DNA of 64,000 bases from Hofstenia miamia (Eukaryota > Xenacoelomorpha > Acoela > Hofsteniidae), in assembly GCA_900660155.1 (NCBI GenBank), contig CABFPE010000247.1:835292-899291 (forward strand), read 5' to 3'. The notes below the pieces were generated by a model, which was given only the letters and a program-made list of their open reading frames with translations, had not been told where the DNA came from and did no database searches. Made by a program: the position numbers and the translations under genes. This document shows, one piece after another, positions 35,768-46,453 of this stretch. Numbering within the stretch: position 1 is the first letter of the stretch; the number at the start of each line of letters is the position of its first letter.

Positions 35768-36045
35768 TTATAGTGCATCGGGAAAGAATTTAGAATTGTA
35801 ATTGAATGAACGAATGCAAAGTTCAGATGAAACTGCAGCCATCACTTCATTAGCATACCTTTCAAGGCTTCTCAGTCGAAATTCTGTTTGAGTGAGACTT
35901 CCTGTTGTGTCACCAGAGATCAAGACAGTGACTTGATCAGCCATAAAAAATTTTAACTGGCATTTTAAAAAGCTCCAAACTGTCTCAATCACGATCAACA
36001 GATTCAATACGTAAGCTTTTTTATAATTAAATCTGACATTTCACG
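35768..36045 (-). CDS. Candidate terminal exon of an unrecognised gene
   Basis: A minus-strand open frame ends with a stop at 35768. Upstream it stays open past 36007 to a possible acceptor (ATGTCAG) near 36045. It reads VLNLLIVIETVWSFLKCQLK, then FFMADQVTVLISGDTTG, SLTQTEFRLRSLERYANEVM and ends SFNYNSKFFPDAL. The composition is balanced and protein-like, unlike most chance frames here, and it does not resemble a transposon protein I know. An AATAAA on the minus strand at 35612-35607 lies about 155 bp past the stop. A further open stretch (36596-36354) containing AIEMRTQICYSVL could be an upstream exon. I cannot name the family. Confidence 0.42.
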
Positions 36046-36719
36046 TTTTGATTAACGCTTTTTTGGGATATTATTCCAAGTAAGTTTTATATATATTTCT
36101 TTTCTATTTTTTAAGTAACAGTTGAGTAAAATAAATTTTTATCCGCCATATTTTTAGTTTTGTTGGGAAATATATATTATTATTTTGTACTTGTTTTACA
36201 AATTTCTTAGTGATTCTACCTCTCAAATTCTTTTTAAACGCTTTCTTATTGCTTAATACAAAATATTTATTGTGTAGGTTAATGCATTCACAAATGATTA
36301 CGTTTAGAATGCAGAACTCAGCATGGAATTGTGATTACTTTGGAGAGGATAATTCATGCATACAGATGGAAAAATCGAATGTGTAGTAGTACATCACTAC
36401 AAAGCACTGAATAACAAATTTGTGTCCTCATTTCTATGGCAACTACAATAAAAGAAATAAACTGATGAAGTAATTCGTACATTGATTCCATACCAACTGA
36501 ATATCTAACCACATACATTGCTAACTGTTGTAAAGTTACAAAGCAGTGAAAAATAGAAAAACCATGTAAAAGTCTAAAAGCACGTAAAAGCCACAAACCA
36601 TATAAACTGAAAGAAAAGTAAACGTCGAGAGTTATGCAAAGAAGACCAGTTTATAAAGTCTATTTAAAACTAATATGATAATAGTGTATAAAAAGCATGT
36701 ATATGTATAAATCTTACTA

Positions 36720-37883
36720 TAGTTGGCTGCAAAAAAAAATGAGACTAGAAAAAAGGCATATTACTTTTGAACTACTGAACGTAACAACTCAAGAAAGGTA
36801 AGATTTTAAAGATACATTAAAGGACTATAAGTAAAAAGCATCAAAGTCTAATTTGTTTTCCTCCTGTAGAAATAACTTCATTCAAACGGATTTTTCTTCT
36901 CAACTTCATTTTTCAATATCTGCCACACGTTTTCGCTTGGAGAAAGATCAGCAGAACTTGGTGGCCATTGCAAAAACTGGATATTATTTTCAGAAAACCA
37001 ATTTTTTGTCTTTGCTGACGTGTGCGGGGTTGCTCCGTCCTGTTGGAGTATCCATCCATCATCATATAAAGCATCAGCATAAGGCATAAATTCAGCTATA
37101 ATTTGGCAATATCTTTGACTGTCGATTGTGGCTTTTCCGTCTAAAAGTTTCAAATAAAACCCACGATAGGAAAGTGCTCCCCAAACCATAATTTTTTGGT
37201 CGAACTTTGGAACCGCTTTTGTTGGTCTTGGACATTTCTTTGACGACCACACTTGTACTTTGTTTCTGTGTAGTTGAAATACGCACTCATCAGTTATCCA
37301 AACATCTTCAAAAGTGTAGTCTTTCCAATCTTTCACGAAATTTAATCTTTTTTCTTGATGTTCTTTTGTAATCAGAAGTCGATTTTTTCTGCCAATTTTT
37401 GTAACTCCACTTTTTTTCAGTGTTCTCTGAACTGTGGTTTCATGCACAGAGATGTCGGCTTCAGTTTGAAGTCGGTTTGCAATTTTTTTCCCAGAAATAT
37501 AGGGATTTTTGAGAGCAATTGCGACTGTTTTCTGAATGAATTTTCCAATAATTTTTCGAGGGCGTCCACTTCCTTTTCTTCTTTTGAGAGATTCTCCTTG
37601 TCGAATTTTTTTCAGCTTTCGAAAATAAGTTGATCGAGAAATTTGCGATGTCGCAAAGGCGTTTTCAAGCTGTTCCAACGTTTCCATTCCGAAGAAATCA
37701 AGTAGAAACTTTGCAAAGCAAAACAATTTGTTTGGTAAGTGTTTTCAAATAATTACGAAGTACCAGTTTAATTAATTAACTTTTTTGTTTGACCATTTTA
37801 AAGTTCACAAAATTCTCGTTGTCTTTTATTTTTATAGTTTTCCTCTAAAACGTCTCAATACGTTTCCACAAAGCAGCCAACTA
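36720..37883 (-). mobile_element. Tc1-like DNA transposon, nearly intact
   Basis: Ends TAGTTGGCTGC (36720) and GCAGCCAACTA (ending 37883) are perfect 11-bp inverted repeats flanked by TA (36718-36719, 37884-37885). A further shared TGAGAC lies inside each end. The 1164-bp body contains one uninterrupted transposase frame on the minus strand. The left inner end differs from the right, so an inner terminal-repeat part may have been lost on one side. Confidence 0.92.
36878..37687 (-). CDS. Tc1/mariner-superfamily transposase (DD34E)
   Basis: The enzyme binds the element's ends and cuts and pastes it at TA sites. The frame opens at ATG 37687 (METLEQLENAFATSQISRST) and stops at 36878, 269 residues; upstream in-frame codons reach 37726 without another ATG. 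The N-terminal 110 residues hold paired helix-turn-helix regions separated by the GRPR-like linker RRKGSGRPRK. The catalytic triad is visible: Asp in WITDECVF, Asp in ILQQDGATPHTS and Glu in SPSENVW, with 34 residues between the last two, typical of Tc1. It stops about 12 residues after the Glu, whereas Tc1 proteins usually run about 340 residues, so the C-terminal tail is short. The open frame suggests recent activity. Confidence 0.9.
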   Translation of the reverse strand: METLEQLENAFATSQISRSTYFRKLKKIRQGESLKRRKGSGRPRKIIGKFIQKTVAIALKNPYISGKKIANRLQTEADISVHETTVQRTLKKSGVTKIGRKNRLLITKEHQEKRLNFVKDWKDYTFEDVWITDECVFQLHRNKVQVWSSKKCPRPTKAVPKFDQKIMVWGALSYRGFYLKLLDGKATIDSQRYCQIIAEFMPYADALYDDGWILQQDGATPHTSAKTKNWFSENNIQFLQWPPSSADLSPSENVWQILKNEVEKKNPFE

Positions 37884-37885
37884 TA

Positions 37886-38325
37886 ATAGCATCGCATGTA
37901 TAATTGTTTAGAAAATGAAATGTGTCTTTTTGGATGTAGGTAAGTCTATCTCTGTCTTGCATTTGAAAACGAAATGTTTTTTTTGCATAGAATTTTAACA
38001 TAGATTCACGAAAAATGAATTAAATGAGAGCGATTATATAGGCTGACTAAAAAATGGAAATGCATAGAAATTTGTGAAATGGAAAATTTGAACGATTATT
38101 ATTCATTTTGTAAATTGCTTACCCGCTACGTGTATAAAAAATAGCATAGTTAATAAACATTGCAAAATAATTTTGTTTGTCACAACAAATATTACAACAA
38201 AAGAGATTATATTCCAATGACGGCAAAGATCGATAGACGACCAAAGTACACAATTACATCATAGCCAGCTAAGCCCGCCAAGTTCACAAATGTCAGAGTG
38301 GAACGTACTTCACTTGGCTTCATAC

Positions 38326-38362
<37 letters not shown>

Positions 38363-41053
38363 TTATTAAAATGTATATACTGGTTAATTTAATTACTACA
38401 GTGAAAGTCGATATGTGCATATTTCACAACTAAATAACTAATGGATCATGTATAACTATTACCTGTGATTATTTTTTTTTGTAAAATTACAAGTATATTT
38501 ACTTTTGCTATTTGCACAATTTGAAATATTATCAAAAATATTATTCAACTAAAAATGGCATTTAGTGTGGTGAAAATTAAAATGGAAATTTTGAAAGGCT
38601 GCATTCAAATTTAACCATAAACATCGCAAGGATTTTTTGAAAAAAATTCATTATCCTAAAGTTTTAAACGCCTATATTTCAAAAACTATTAAAGCTATGC
38701 TCAATCTGAAAGCCTTCGGCCCCATGACCTCTGAACTTGCGCACACCTCAATGGGTTTGGAATATTTTTGCAAGCATCAAGAAACGGTCAAAGTTGTTGC
38801 TTCCTTATAAATATATGAAAATTTGTATGGAGAGAATTTAAATCTTTTCCAAAACTTTGAAATTTTCAAGGAAAACGTGTTAATTTTTTCAACAACCTCA
38901 GGCACAGCAAGACGCATTAATGAGAAACTTTCAACATTGTATTAAAGTATGTTTCCCAATAGACTTACCCATTCCCCAATTTGCTAATAGACTCTGAGAA
39001 AATTCTGCTTAAATGTGGAAAACTTTTTGTCCTTTAAAACGGACGCTAGGCTGTTTAAGGTTTCCTTACGGCATTTTGAATTATGTAGCAATTGCATAAT
39101 TTTCGATTTTCATAAATTCAATAATAATTGTATTTGCGAATGAATTATGTCTTAACATTCGCAACTAGAGGGATACAAAATTCATTGGCAAAACACTTAT
39201 AAATAAGCGATATGAACAAATATGTAATCTCAACCTCACTTGAACTTGGAAGGACTTCTTTGCAACTGGGATTATTGTGTACCTCATGGAAACCACTTAA
39301 CTAACAAGTCAAAATGAAATAGACTTCACCTGCAACAATTTTTGATTTTTTTTGTAAACATTCAATTGCAAAATGCAGTTATAGAAACACAATGAATGGG
39401 TCCCATTGCACAATAGCATTTATTTTTATATGCAGCAAACTACTACACAAATTTCTGTAACTCTTCCAAAAACGCCTATTTTCATGAATGGCTTTTTTGA
39501 ATAATGCTTAATTAATGCATTTAACAGGATCAGGTTTATGCATTTAGGTATTTTGTCATATTTTTTGCCATGACTTAGGCTTTTTCTTTGCACATCTTCT
39601 ATATATTAATCAACTTCAAGTTGCTTACTAACTGAAACCGATCCCTAGCCAAGGGCCTTAGGTGGGATTCTTCCTGAGAGCTTAGGTACCTCTGTGGACC
39701 ATAAAGGGAAAAACAACAACAGCTCATAAATATGAAATTATTTAATGTAATTTTTAACATAATTTGCAAATATGACGCTAATCAAAGTGGTCTGCAATTT
39801 TGGGAGTTCCTAAAAAAGAATCAAAGATAATATGAATTTCTGGAAAATTTGAATCTCCTAGATACCTTGCACTTCTTGACAAGACATTAAAATAAAATTT
39901 GCTTTAGAATTTTTTAAAAAAATTAAGAGTTTTCAAAGGAAAATAGCATCTTTTCAAGCACGTTCATTAATAATTTAGTCTATATCTCACAATTTATAAA
40001 CTTCTTATTAGACTTGGGATTTTGAGGAAATTGATTGAAAATGGGACAAAACGGTTTTCTCAAAGTTAAGAAAATTTGAAGTTCCTCATCCACTTTCTGA
40101 AGAAATATTGATCTTTTTGGGTGAAAATGATAATGTTAGCTGAAGGCTTACCCTAAAATAGTAGAGTTTATTGTCATTTAAAGGAAGTCAATAAATAATT
40201 GAATTACTGTAGACTTTGATCGTTATGGGAAAGGGGACTTCACCTCAAATAAATTTCAACAAGGGGGCTCAGCCCCCTTCCACTGCACCCCTGATCTTAA
40301 TGTACATTTAAATTATTGAAGCTGTACTTTCAAAGCTAAATTCTGACCAAGGCTGGAAGTTTCTAAATAAAAGCTGATTCCTTAATATTCCTGATTTTTC
40401 GATATGGAACAACACCCACTAATCATTGATGAATTTCCCACAATTTTAAAAAACTACGAAAATCGAATTGATTTCCTAAAAATTTTTCAAAAGTTTTCAA
40501 GATAACTTTGCTAGACAAGAACAATAGATAAATCAAACCCATTTTGTGCAAGTTTCATTTTTGATTAATGAACAGAAAAATTTATGGAGAAATTTTGCCA
40601 AAAACATTTGAATTAACTTATGAGACAAAGTTTTGAACCTCATGGGCGAAATTCTAGTTATTCGACTTTTTGAAAAGCTGTATGCAACTCACGAAACTCC
40701 AGCAGTAAGAACCTAAATAATCCTGGGCAAATTTATATTAAAAAAAGTAATTAATATTTGAAACACCGGCTGTTTGTTTAGTACGAACTTTGAAATATAA
40801 GACTTCTGCATTAGGGTGAGTGTAAAATTATTTTCTGATTTTTAAAAAAGAGGGTTGCCAAAAAACCGGCTCTACTTCTATAAGCGCACTTTTTCATGTT
40901 TTTATGTAGTTGCTATCATAACTGAATTTTAAGCACTCTCAAACTACTTCTAAGACTTACGGAGGCGCTTAATAACAACCGTCAGATAATTTTTAATTAA
41001 AACTTAACATATTTCAACAAAGGGACACTCCAAATTCTGGCGAAGCCATCGCC
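37886..41053. other. Long non-coding stretch, unclassified repeats likely
   Basis: No open frame of note. It includes a (TA)n run at 38327-38359 and a GC-rich hairpin GGGGGCTCAGCCCCC at about 40264-40278 in otherwise AT-rich DNA. Long tracts of evenly AT-rich text with GAAATTTTGC-like phrases look like old dispersed repeats. I cannot bound any element here. Confidence 0.4.
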
Positions 41054-41061
41054 CTCTCTGG

Positions 41062-41580
41062 TAAAGATAAGCACGGTACACGTTTCTTAAAATTATTTCC
41101 ACGCCAGAGAAAAAATTTCACTGCTAACCACCGCAATGTGCGTCTTTTTACTGCAAACCACCCGCAATAAATGAAATTTTACATCGGTATACCGTAAGAA
41201 TGCCGATTTTTATCTTCATAAGAAAGATATTTCTAAATTGTATTTTTATGGCTATGGATTATTCGTAGAAAACCTTAAAAACAACTTCTTAGGTATTTTG
41301 TCAATTTGTTCAATTTTATTAGAGTAGTATCCAATTTTTCATGAAATATGTAAAAATTTTGTATGTGAAATCTATTAATTTTGCTTCAGAAACAATTTTT
41401 TTTCAGAAATACTTAAGGATTTTAAATCTTAAAACAAAATACGTTATCTGGATAACATTATGCCACCTCAAGTTGCTATATTTCTCCCGCTAGCCACCGC
41501 AATTGTGTAAATACTTACCGCGTTACACCGCAATATAGCGCAGGAAATTCAACGGCATTACCGCACCACACTCATCTCTA
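41062..41580. mobile_element. Short hAT-like non-autonomous element
   Basis: TAAAGATAAGCACGGTA at 41062 and, inverted, TAGAGATGAGTGTGGTGCGG at 41580 are imperfect inverted ends. They are flanked by CTCTCTGG (41054-41061) and TTCTCTGG (41581-41588), an 8-bp duplication with one change. The subterminal regions carry several ACCGCAAT/CCGC motifs on each side, typical of repeated transposase-binding sites. There is no coding capacity in 519 bp. Confidence 0.65.
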
Positions 41581-41588
41581 TTCTCTGG

Positions 41589-42300
41589 TCCTCTTTAGAA
41601 ATGCTCCTGAGTAGAAGCTATATGCATAGTAGTGAATATGCTATTTATTCTTCATGTTTGCAGAATTCGTCAGTTTAAAACGGTAGTAAAATTCGTTTGA
41701 TTAGTTTAATTAAATGAAATTAATTAAATTTTAAAATTATCAGAGATTGTCTAGGTTTGTACGTTTTTAGATACTAGTTAAAGTTTTGAAAGTAGTCTTG
41801 AGTAAATTGTTGCAGTGGAATAATCGTCTTGCTGTCCATTTATATGAAATAATCAGTAAATTTAGAAGACAACTTGCCAAAAAATTGAATCCAATAACAA
41901 AAATTGTCCTATTTTCACATAAAATATAATCCATAATAATGTTTACTCTGCTAATCAGCAACTAACGTGTTTTGTTTCTGTACTTATTTAATTTAAATAT
42001 AGTTTATAAGTGAATTAAGAAGAAAAATACAATTTCATTTTTTGTTAAAAAAGCAACTACATAGTAATTTTTATAATAATTTCTTTGAAGAATAAATATT
42101 TATGCAAACAATTCCTTAGCTGAGAAGGACTGTAATATTCGAAACCTTGGGTTTTAATCAAACGCCATATTCGAATGCAAAGTGAATAATTAATATATAA
42201 ATACAAACCCAAATCAAAACTAAGTATTACAGCATAAGTAAGATTTGGCTAACCTAGCACATCAACGATCCAACATTCCCTAACGAATAGAAAACAAACG
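41589..42300. other. AT-rich intergenic stretch, no gene seen
   Basis: Nothing supportable beyond low-complexity AT-rich sequence. Confidence 0.4.
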
Positions 42301-42309
42301 AGATAAAAT

Positions 42310-42812
42310 TCTTGACATTTTCTCAAAATGGATTTCTATTAATAAAGGTGTTCCACGGATTATAATATTTGGACCCTTACTATTTAATATTTATGTCAAC
42401 GATATGAAATCATTTACTAATTGTGATATAATTCAGAATCTCAATGATGTTATCATATTTCAATCTAATAAAAATGTGGAATTTGCAATTCGTAATGTGA
42501 AAAAAATTGCGAAACACTTAATTAAAATTTTTCAATACACAAGTTTAATGTAAATTTAATGTAAACTCAATTTTGAATAACTTGATACAATGAGTGAAAT
42601 TTCCATCCCATAATATTGCTTTGCATAGAATTACTATTAAGCCCTCTGAAAATTTTAAATATTGCGAATTGATAGAAAACAGGTCAATGTCAAATAAGGC
42701 TATTTGCAATATTTCTCAATTAGTTTCATTAAACATTAAATTGAAAATGTCTAATGCAATGGTTTTATGCCATTTAAACCATGATGGTAGCATTTTGATT
42801 AATGATATTTGA
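42310..42812 (+). mobile_element. LINE reverse transcriptase fragment
   Basis: The plus strand reads NKGVPRIIIFGPLLFNIYVN then DMKSFTNCDII and VIIFQSNKN. This is the RT block GVPQGxxLGPLLFxIYxNDM followed by the degenerate catalytic region. A thumb-like piece at 42594-42812 follows in another frame. Both LINE ends are missing. It lies close to the 3' end of the SLC26 gene. Confidence 0.7.
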
Positions 42813-42882
42813 TCTATAGACACCTTAATAAGGCGTCCATGTGTAATATACGCATGTTCTCAACAATTACTTCGGAAGCAAA

Positions 42883-42888
42883 GTTTAT
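42883..42888 (-). promoter_or_regulatory. Candidate poly(A) signal for the SLC26 gene
   Basis: AATAAA on the minus strand, about 106 bp after the SLC26 stop codon. Confidence 0.5.
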
Positions 42889-42993
42889 TGATCGTTTATC
42901 TATAAAATCTGCATAATAAAAAATTACAAATATTTGCAAATAATAATTTTGTAATGGATCCAGATAACTTAAAAGTCCCATTTTATGGGTTGA

Positions 42994-44642
42994 CTATAAA
43001 TTTGTTGTGACAACATTATTGAGTTTCGCATTACAATCACTAATGCTGTGAATTAGTATTGACGAAGAATCAGACTTTGAAAAATACTTCAATTCATTAC
43101 TTAGGGTTTCTTCCACTTCAAAGTTCGCTCCAAGGAAGTGCACAGTGTGTCCTGCTTTTGAAAGATATCTGTATGTTTCAACCAAGGACAGTACTCCTGT
43201 GAAATCCACCTTCCATAGATTACTCAAATCAAATATTATAGTCAGTTTTATCTCAGATCCTGATTTCCTGTAAGTATAGAATGCATCGTCAATGCTATCA
43301 TGGAATTTTTCAACAGCTGGAAAGAAAAATCCGCTACCGAACTTGAATATTACTGTGTCCTTGAAAAATTTATGTTGGATATTTGGATTGGCCATTGGTC
43401 CAAGAAGAACCGCAAATGAAACTATTGCTCCAATAATTATTCCATATTCTATTCCAAACACTAAACTAGTAATAAGTGTTGTTAAAACAACGAACAAATC
43501 GGATTTCTTGACTTTCCAAAGATGAAATATGATCTTATAGTCAAAATTAAAAATAACAGCAGAAATAATGACAGCAGCCAATGAAGCCTTTGGGATGTAA
43601 TGAAAAAACGGAGCTAAGAAAAGCAACGCCAAAATTACAACAGTAGCTGTAAACACTCCGCTCAATGGTGTTGCAACGCCGCATTGAGAATTAACTGCAG
43701 TTCTAGAAAAACTTCCCGTGATTGGATAAGAGGAAAAAAAGGAAGCGACTACATTGCCTATTCCAATTGCAAAAAGTTCTTGTGTGGGATCAATTCTATA
43801 ATTGTTTTTTCTAGCGAAAGCTTTCGCAATAGCAATGCTCTCTAACAATCCCATTACAGGAACAATTACTAATCCCGTAGCAACACTTTCGAACATTTCG
43901 ACAGTTGAAACTGTAAAATTTGTATGAGAATCATTAATGGAAAATGAAGGAAATGCAAGAGGCGGCATGCCTTCAGGTACAATTCCAACTCTGCGGAAAG
44001 GATCAATATGATGAATATGAAGAATAAAAACTATTGCGGAGGCACAAAGTACTACGATAGCATTTCGTGATGTGCATATCAACCATTTTGATTTTCTAAT
44101 AGCCTGCCATCCCATTGATTTATTTGAAGAATTGATGTCGAATTTATTCAGGTTTCTGAGAGCCAAAAGGATTATTAAGCATGAAGAACCTAAGCAAAGA
44201 TCATATAAATGGGTCTCTTCTATACGATGTCCAATTTCGAAAATTTGATGAAAGAACTCTCTTGGGAGGTGAGGTATACCTAAAATGTCTTTAAGTTGAG
44301 AAACGGCAATGATCGCTGATGCAGCAGATGTGAATGCATTGATAACTGAATGTGAAAAAAAATTAACTAAAAATCCTAACTGGAATAATGCCATTAAGAC
44401 CTGAGTGACGCCACAGCAGAAGCACAACATTATTGCATACTGAGGGTACTTAGACTGTGAGTATGCAGCTACAATCAATGACATAACTGCAGTTGGACCC
44501 ATCGTGATATCCTTTGATGTTCCTAGAAGAGTGTAAATCAGTGGACCCACAAATGATGAGTATAGTCCATATTCCGCTGGAAGTCCTGCGACTAGTGCAT
44601 ATGCCATTCCTTGCGGGATTACGGTCAATGCTACTGTAATAC
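42994..44642 (-). CDS. SLC26-family anion transporter, SLC26A11-like, large 3' exon
   Basis: SLC26/SulP proteins carry sulfate, chloride or bicarbonate across membranes. The exon starts after a TATTTTAG acceptor at 44642 and runs to a stop at 42994-42996, about 548 codons. It opens inside the first membrane region (TVIPQGMAYALVAGLPAEYG), with the SulP signature GLYSSFVGPLIYTLLGTSKD and the conserved MGLLESIAIAKAFARKNNYR and GNVVASFFSSYPITGSFSRT. About 12 hydrophobic segments precede a C-terminal STAS domain (FDLSNLWKVDFTGVLSLVET). Length and these motifs match the short sodium-independent sulfate transporter SLC26A11 better than longer members. The first membrane segment and N-terminus must be in upstream exons, which I could not find. 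Substrate is inferred from the family only. Confidence 0.93.
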
Positions 44643-45430
44643 CTAAAATACTACAATAAACTAATAATATTCTAATTAGATAAAAAAGTTGTAGAATATT
44701 TGTATTTCATTGAAACTAATTTTGCAACTTATATATATATATATATATACCGGGTGTTCCAAAAGTTTTAGTACAAAGAATAAAACGAAATTTTCATTCC
44801 TATTTTCGACGAAACCCAGCAATGCANACGATGTCCAATTTCGAAAATTTGATGAAAGAACTCTCTTGGGAGGTGAGGTATACCTAAAATGTCTTTAAGT
44901 TGAGAAACGGCAATGATCGCTGATGCAGCAGATGTGAATGCATTGATAACTGAATGTGAAAAAAAATTAACTAAAAATCCTAACTGGAATAATGCCATTA
45001 AGACCTGAGTGACGCCACAGCAGAAGCACAACATTATTGCATACTGAGGGTACTTAGACTGTGAGTATGCAGCTACAATCAATGACATAACTGCAGTTGG
45101 ACCCATCGTGATATCCTTTGATGTTCCTAGAAGAGTGTAAATCAGTGGACCCACAAATGATGAGTATAGTCCATATTCCGCTGGAAGTCCTGCGACTAGT
45201 GCATATGCCATTCCTTGCGGGATTACGGTCAATGCTACTGTAATACCTAAAATACTACAATAAACTAATAATATTCTAATTAGATAAAAAAGTTGTAGAA
45301 TATTTGTATTTCATTGAAACTAATTTTGCAACTTATATATATATATATATATACCGGGTGTTCCAAAAGTTTTAGTACAAAGAATAAAACGAAATTTTCA
45401 TTCCTATTTTCGACGAAACCCAGCAATGCA
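44224..45430. repeat. Exact tandem duplication of about 604 bp with an N at the junction
   Basis: 44224-44826 and 44828-45430 appear identical, including the (TA)n tract length and mariner end sequence. A single N (44827) separates them. The unit covers the 5' part of the SLC26 exon, its acceptor, intron sequence and the start of a mariner element. Identity over a microsatellite plus an N at the joint points to overlapping contig ends joined without merging. Confidence 0.92.
44828..45246 (-). pseudogene. Second copy of the SLC26 exon 5' part (likely assembly duplicate)
   Basis: Encodes the same residues as the start of the SLC26 exon, from the acceptor at 45246 to EIGHR, where the N interrupts. 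There is no sequence difference from the other copy by eye. If real it would be a partial exon duplication upstream of the intact exon; more likely it is not present in the genome. Confidence 0.75.
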
Positions 45431-45766
45431 CTACCAGCAAGATGGAGAAACCCTTAATCTTCAAGGGCAGCCAGACAAATTCTTTATGACAAACTTAATG
45501 GCCGGTGGATTGGTCGTCGAGGGCCAATAGAGTGGCCCGCAAGGAGTCCCGATTTGACTCCTTGCGATTATTGGTGTTGGCCCTACCTCAAGTCATTGGT
45601 TTTTGAAAACAATCAATGAACTTTTCATAATTGTCTAAACGTTTCTTCTAACGTTCCTTTTAAGGTTGGATATAAATCATGTTTCTGTATTTCAAGTACA
45701 TGAATCATATGTTATCTATTATAACATTTTTTTTTATTTCTGTACTAAAACTTTTGGAACACCCGG
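45354..45766 (-). mobile_element. Internally deleted mariner-like element
   Basis: Inverted ends CCGGGTGTTCCAAAAGTTTT at 45354 and its complement ending 45766 are flanked by TA on both sides. The 413-bp body keeps a plus-strand piece of transposase: an YQQDG-like motif, then RWIGRRGPIEWPARSPDLTP and CDYW, the region around the second and third catalytic acids. The first half is missing. The left end is also present in the duplicated block at 44750. The strand of the remnant coding is plus; the element is listed by its palindromic ends. Confidence 0.82.
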
Positions 45767-45784
45767 TATGCATATATATATCTT

Positions 45785-46278
45785 AGAATATTTTCAATAT
45801 GTTTGAACTTTGTTGGTAATTAAGTAAGTGCTCCTCATTTTTGTCTTTAATGTCAATAACTCCATTATTCTTAAATCCTTGGTTCTTTTTAATATTGTAA
45901 AAATTTTTATGGTTGAATGATATTTATGCATAAATAATACCATTATAACTCCAATTTTCAAATCATTGATAACATCTGATATCATCAAAAATAAGGATCC
46001 TTTTGAATTCGACTTGATCTCATCTGTAGTTTATGAATATAATTATGACAATTGTCAAAAATCGTACTTTACTAAAACGAGAGCAAACGAACATATTAAG
46101 GCGCATCTAAAATCTGAAATATTTATGCATAAACATCAACCAAGCATAAAACATTTTACAATATTAAAAAGAATCAAGGATTTAAGAATAATGGAAACTC
46201 TTTACATTAAGAACAAAGATAAAGAGCAATTTCTTAATTAACAATAAAGTTCAAACATATTAAAGATATTCTAAGCGC
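45785..46278. mobile_element. Penelope-like element 3' ends in inverted arrangement
   Basis: The plus-strand frame 45966-46241 reads SSVVYEYNYDNCQKSYFTKT then HFTILKRIKDLRIMETLYIK, a diverged GIY-YIG endonuclease C-terminus of a Penelope-like element. The minus strand at 45935-45785 encodes a second, homologous end (IFTILKRTKDLRIMELLTLK). So about 150-170 bp of 3' end occurs as an inverted pair around a centre near 46020. Inverted or tandem partial copies are a known habit of these retroelements. No reverse transcriptase is present. Confidence 0.7.
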
Positions 46279-46417
46279 ATGCATATTTATAATTTAATAG
46301 ATCTTGTAGTTTACTGTAAATTTAGGTTGCCTCAATTTTCTTCTGATGATGATTCTTAAAAATCGAAAACCTTAAGCGATGTGGTTTGTTCCAATCAATG
46401 GATCTCAGTAACTTATG

Positions 46418-46453
<36 letters not shown>

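Noticed and set aside
44628-44628. A start codon for the SLC26 protein at 44628
   Set aside because: The codon is TTG, the frame continues to a splice acceptor at 44642, and the family's first membrane segment is missing, so upstream exons are required.
44768-45232. A second SLC26-family gene
   Set aside because: It is an identical copy of the neighbouring exon part joined by an N, best explained by assembly.
46343-46390. Hammerhead ribozyme-like core (CTGATGA ... GAAA ... ) near the Penelope-like remnant
   Set aside because: Such ribozymes occur in Penelope-like elements, but here the base after CTGATGA cannot pair with the base before GAAA, and stem I around the supposed cleavage site does not form.
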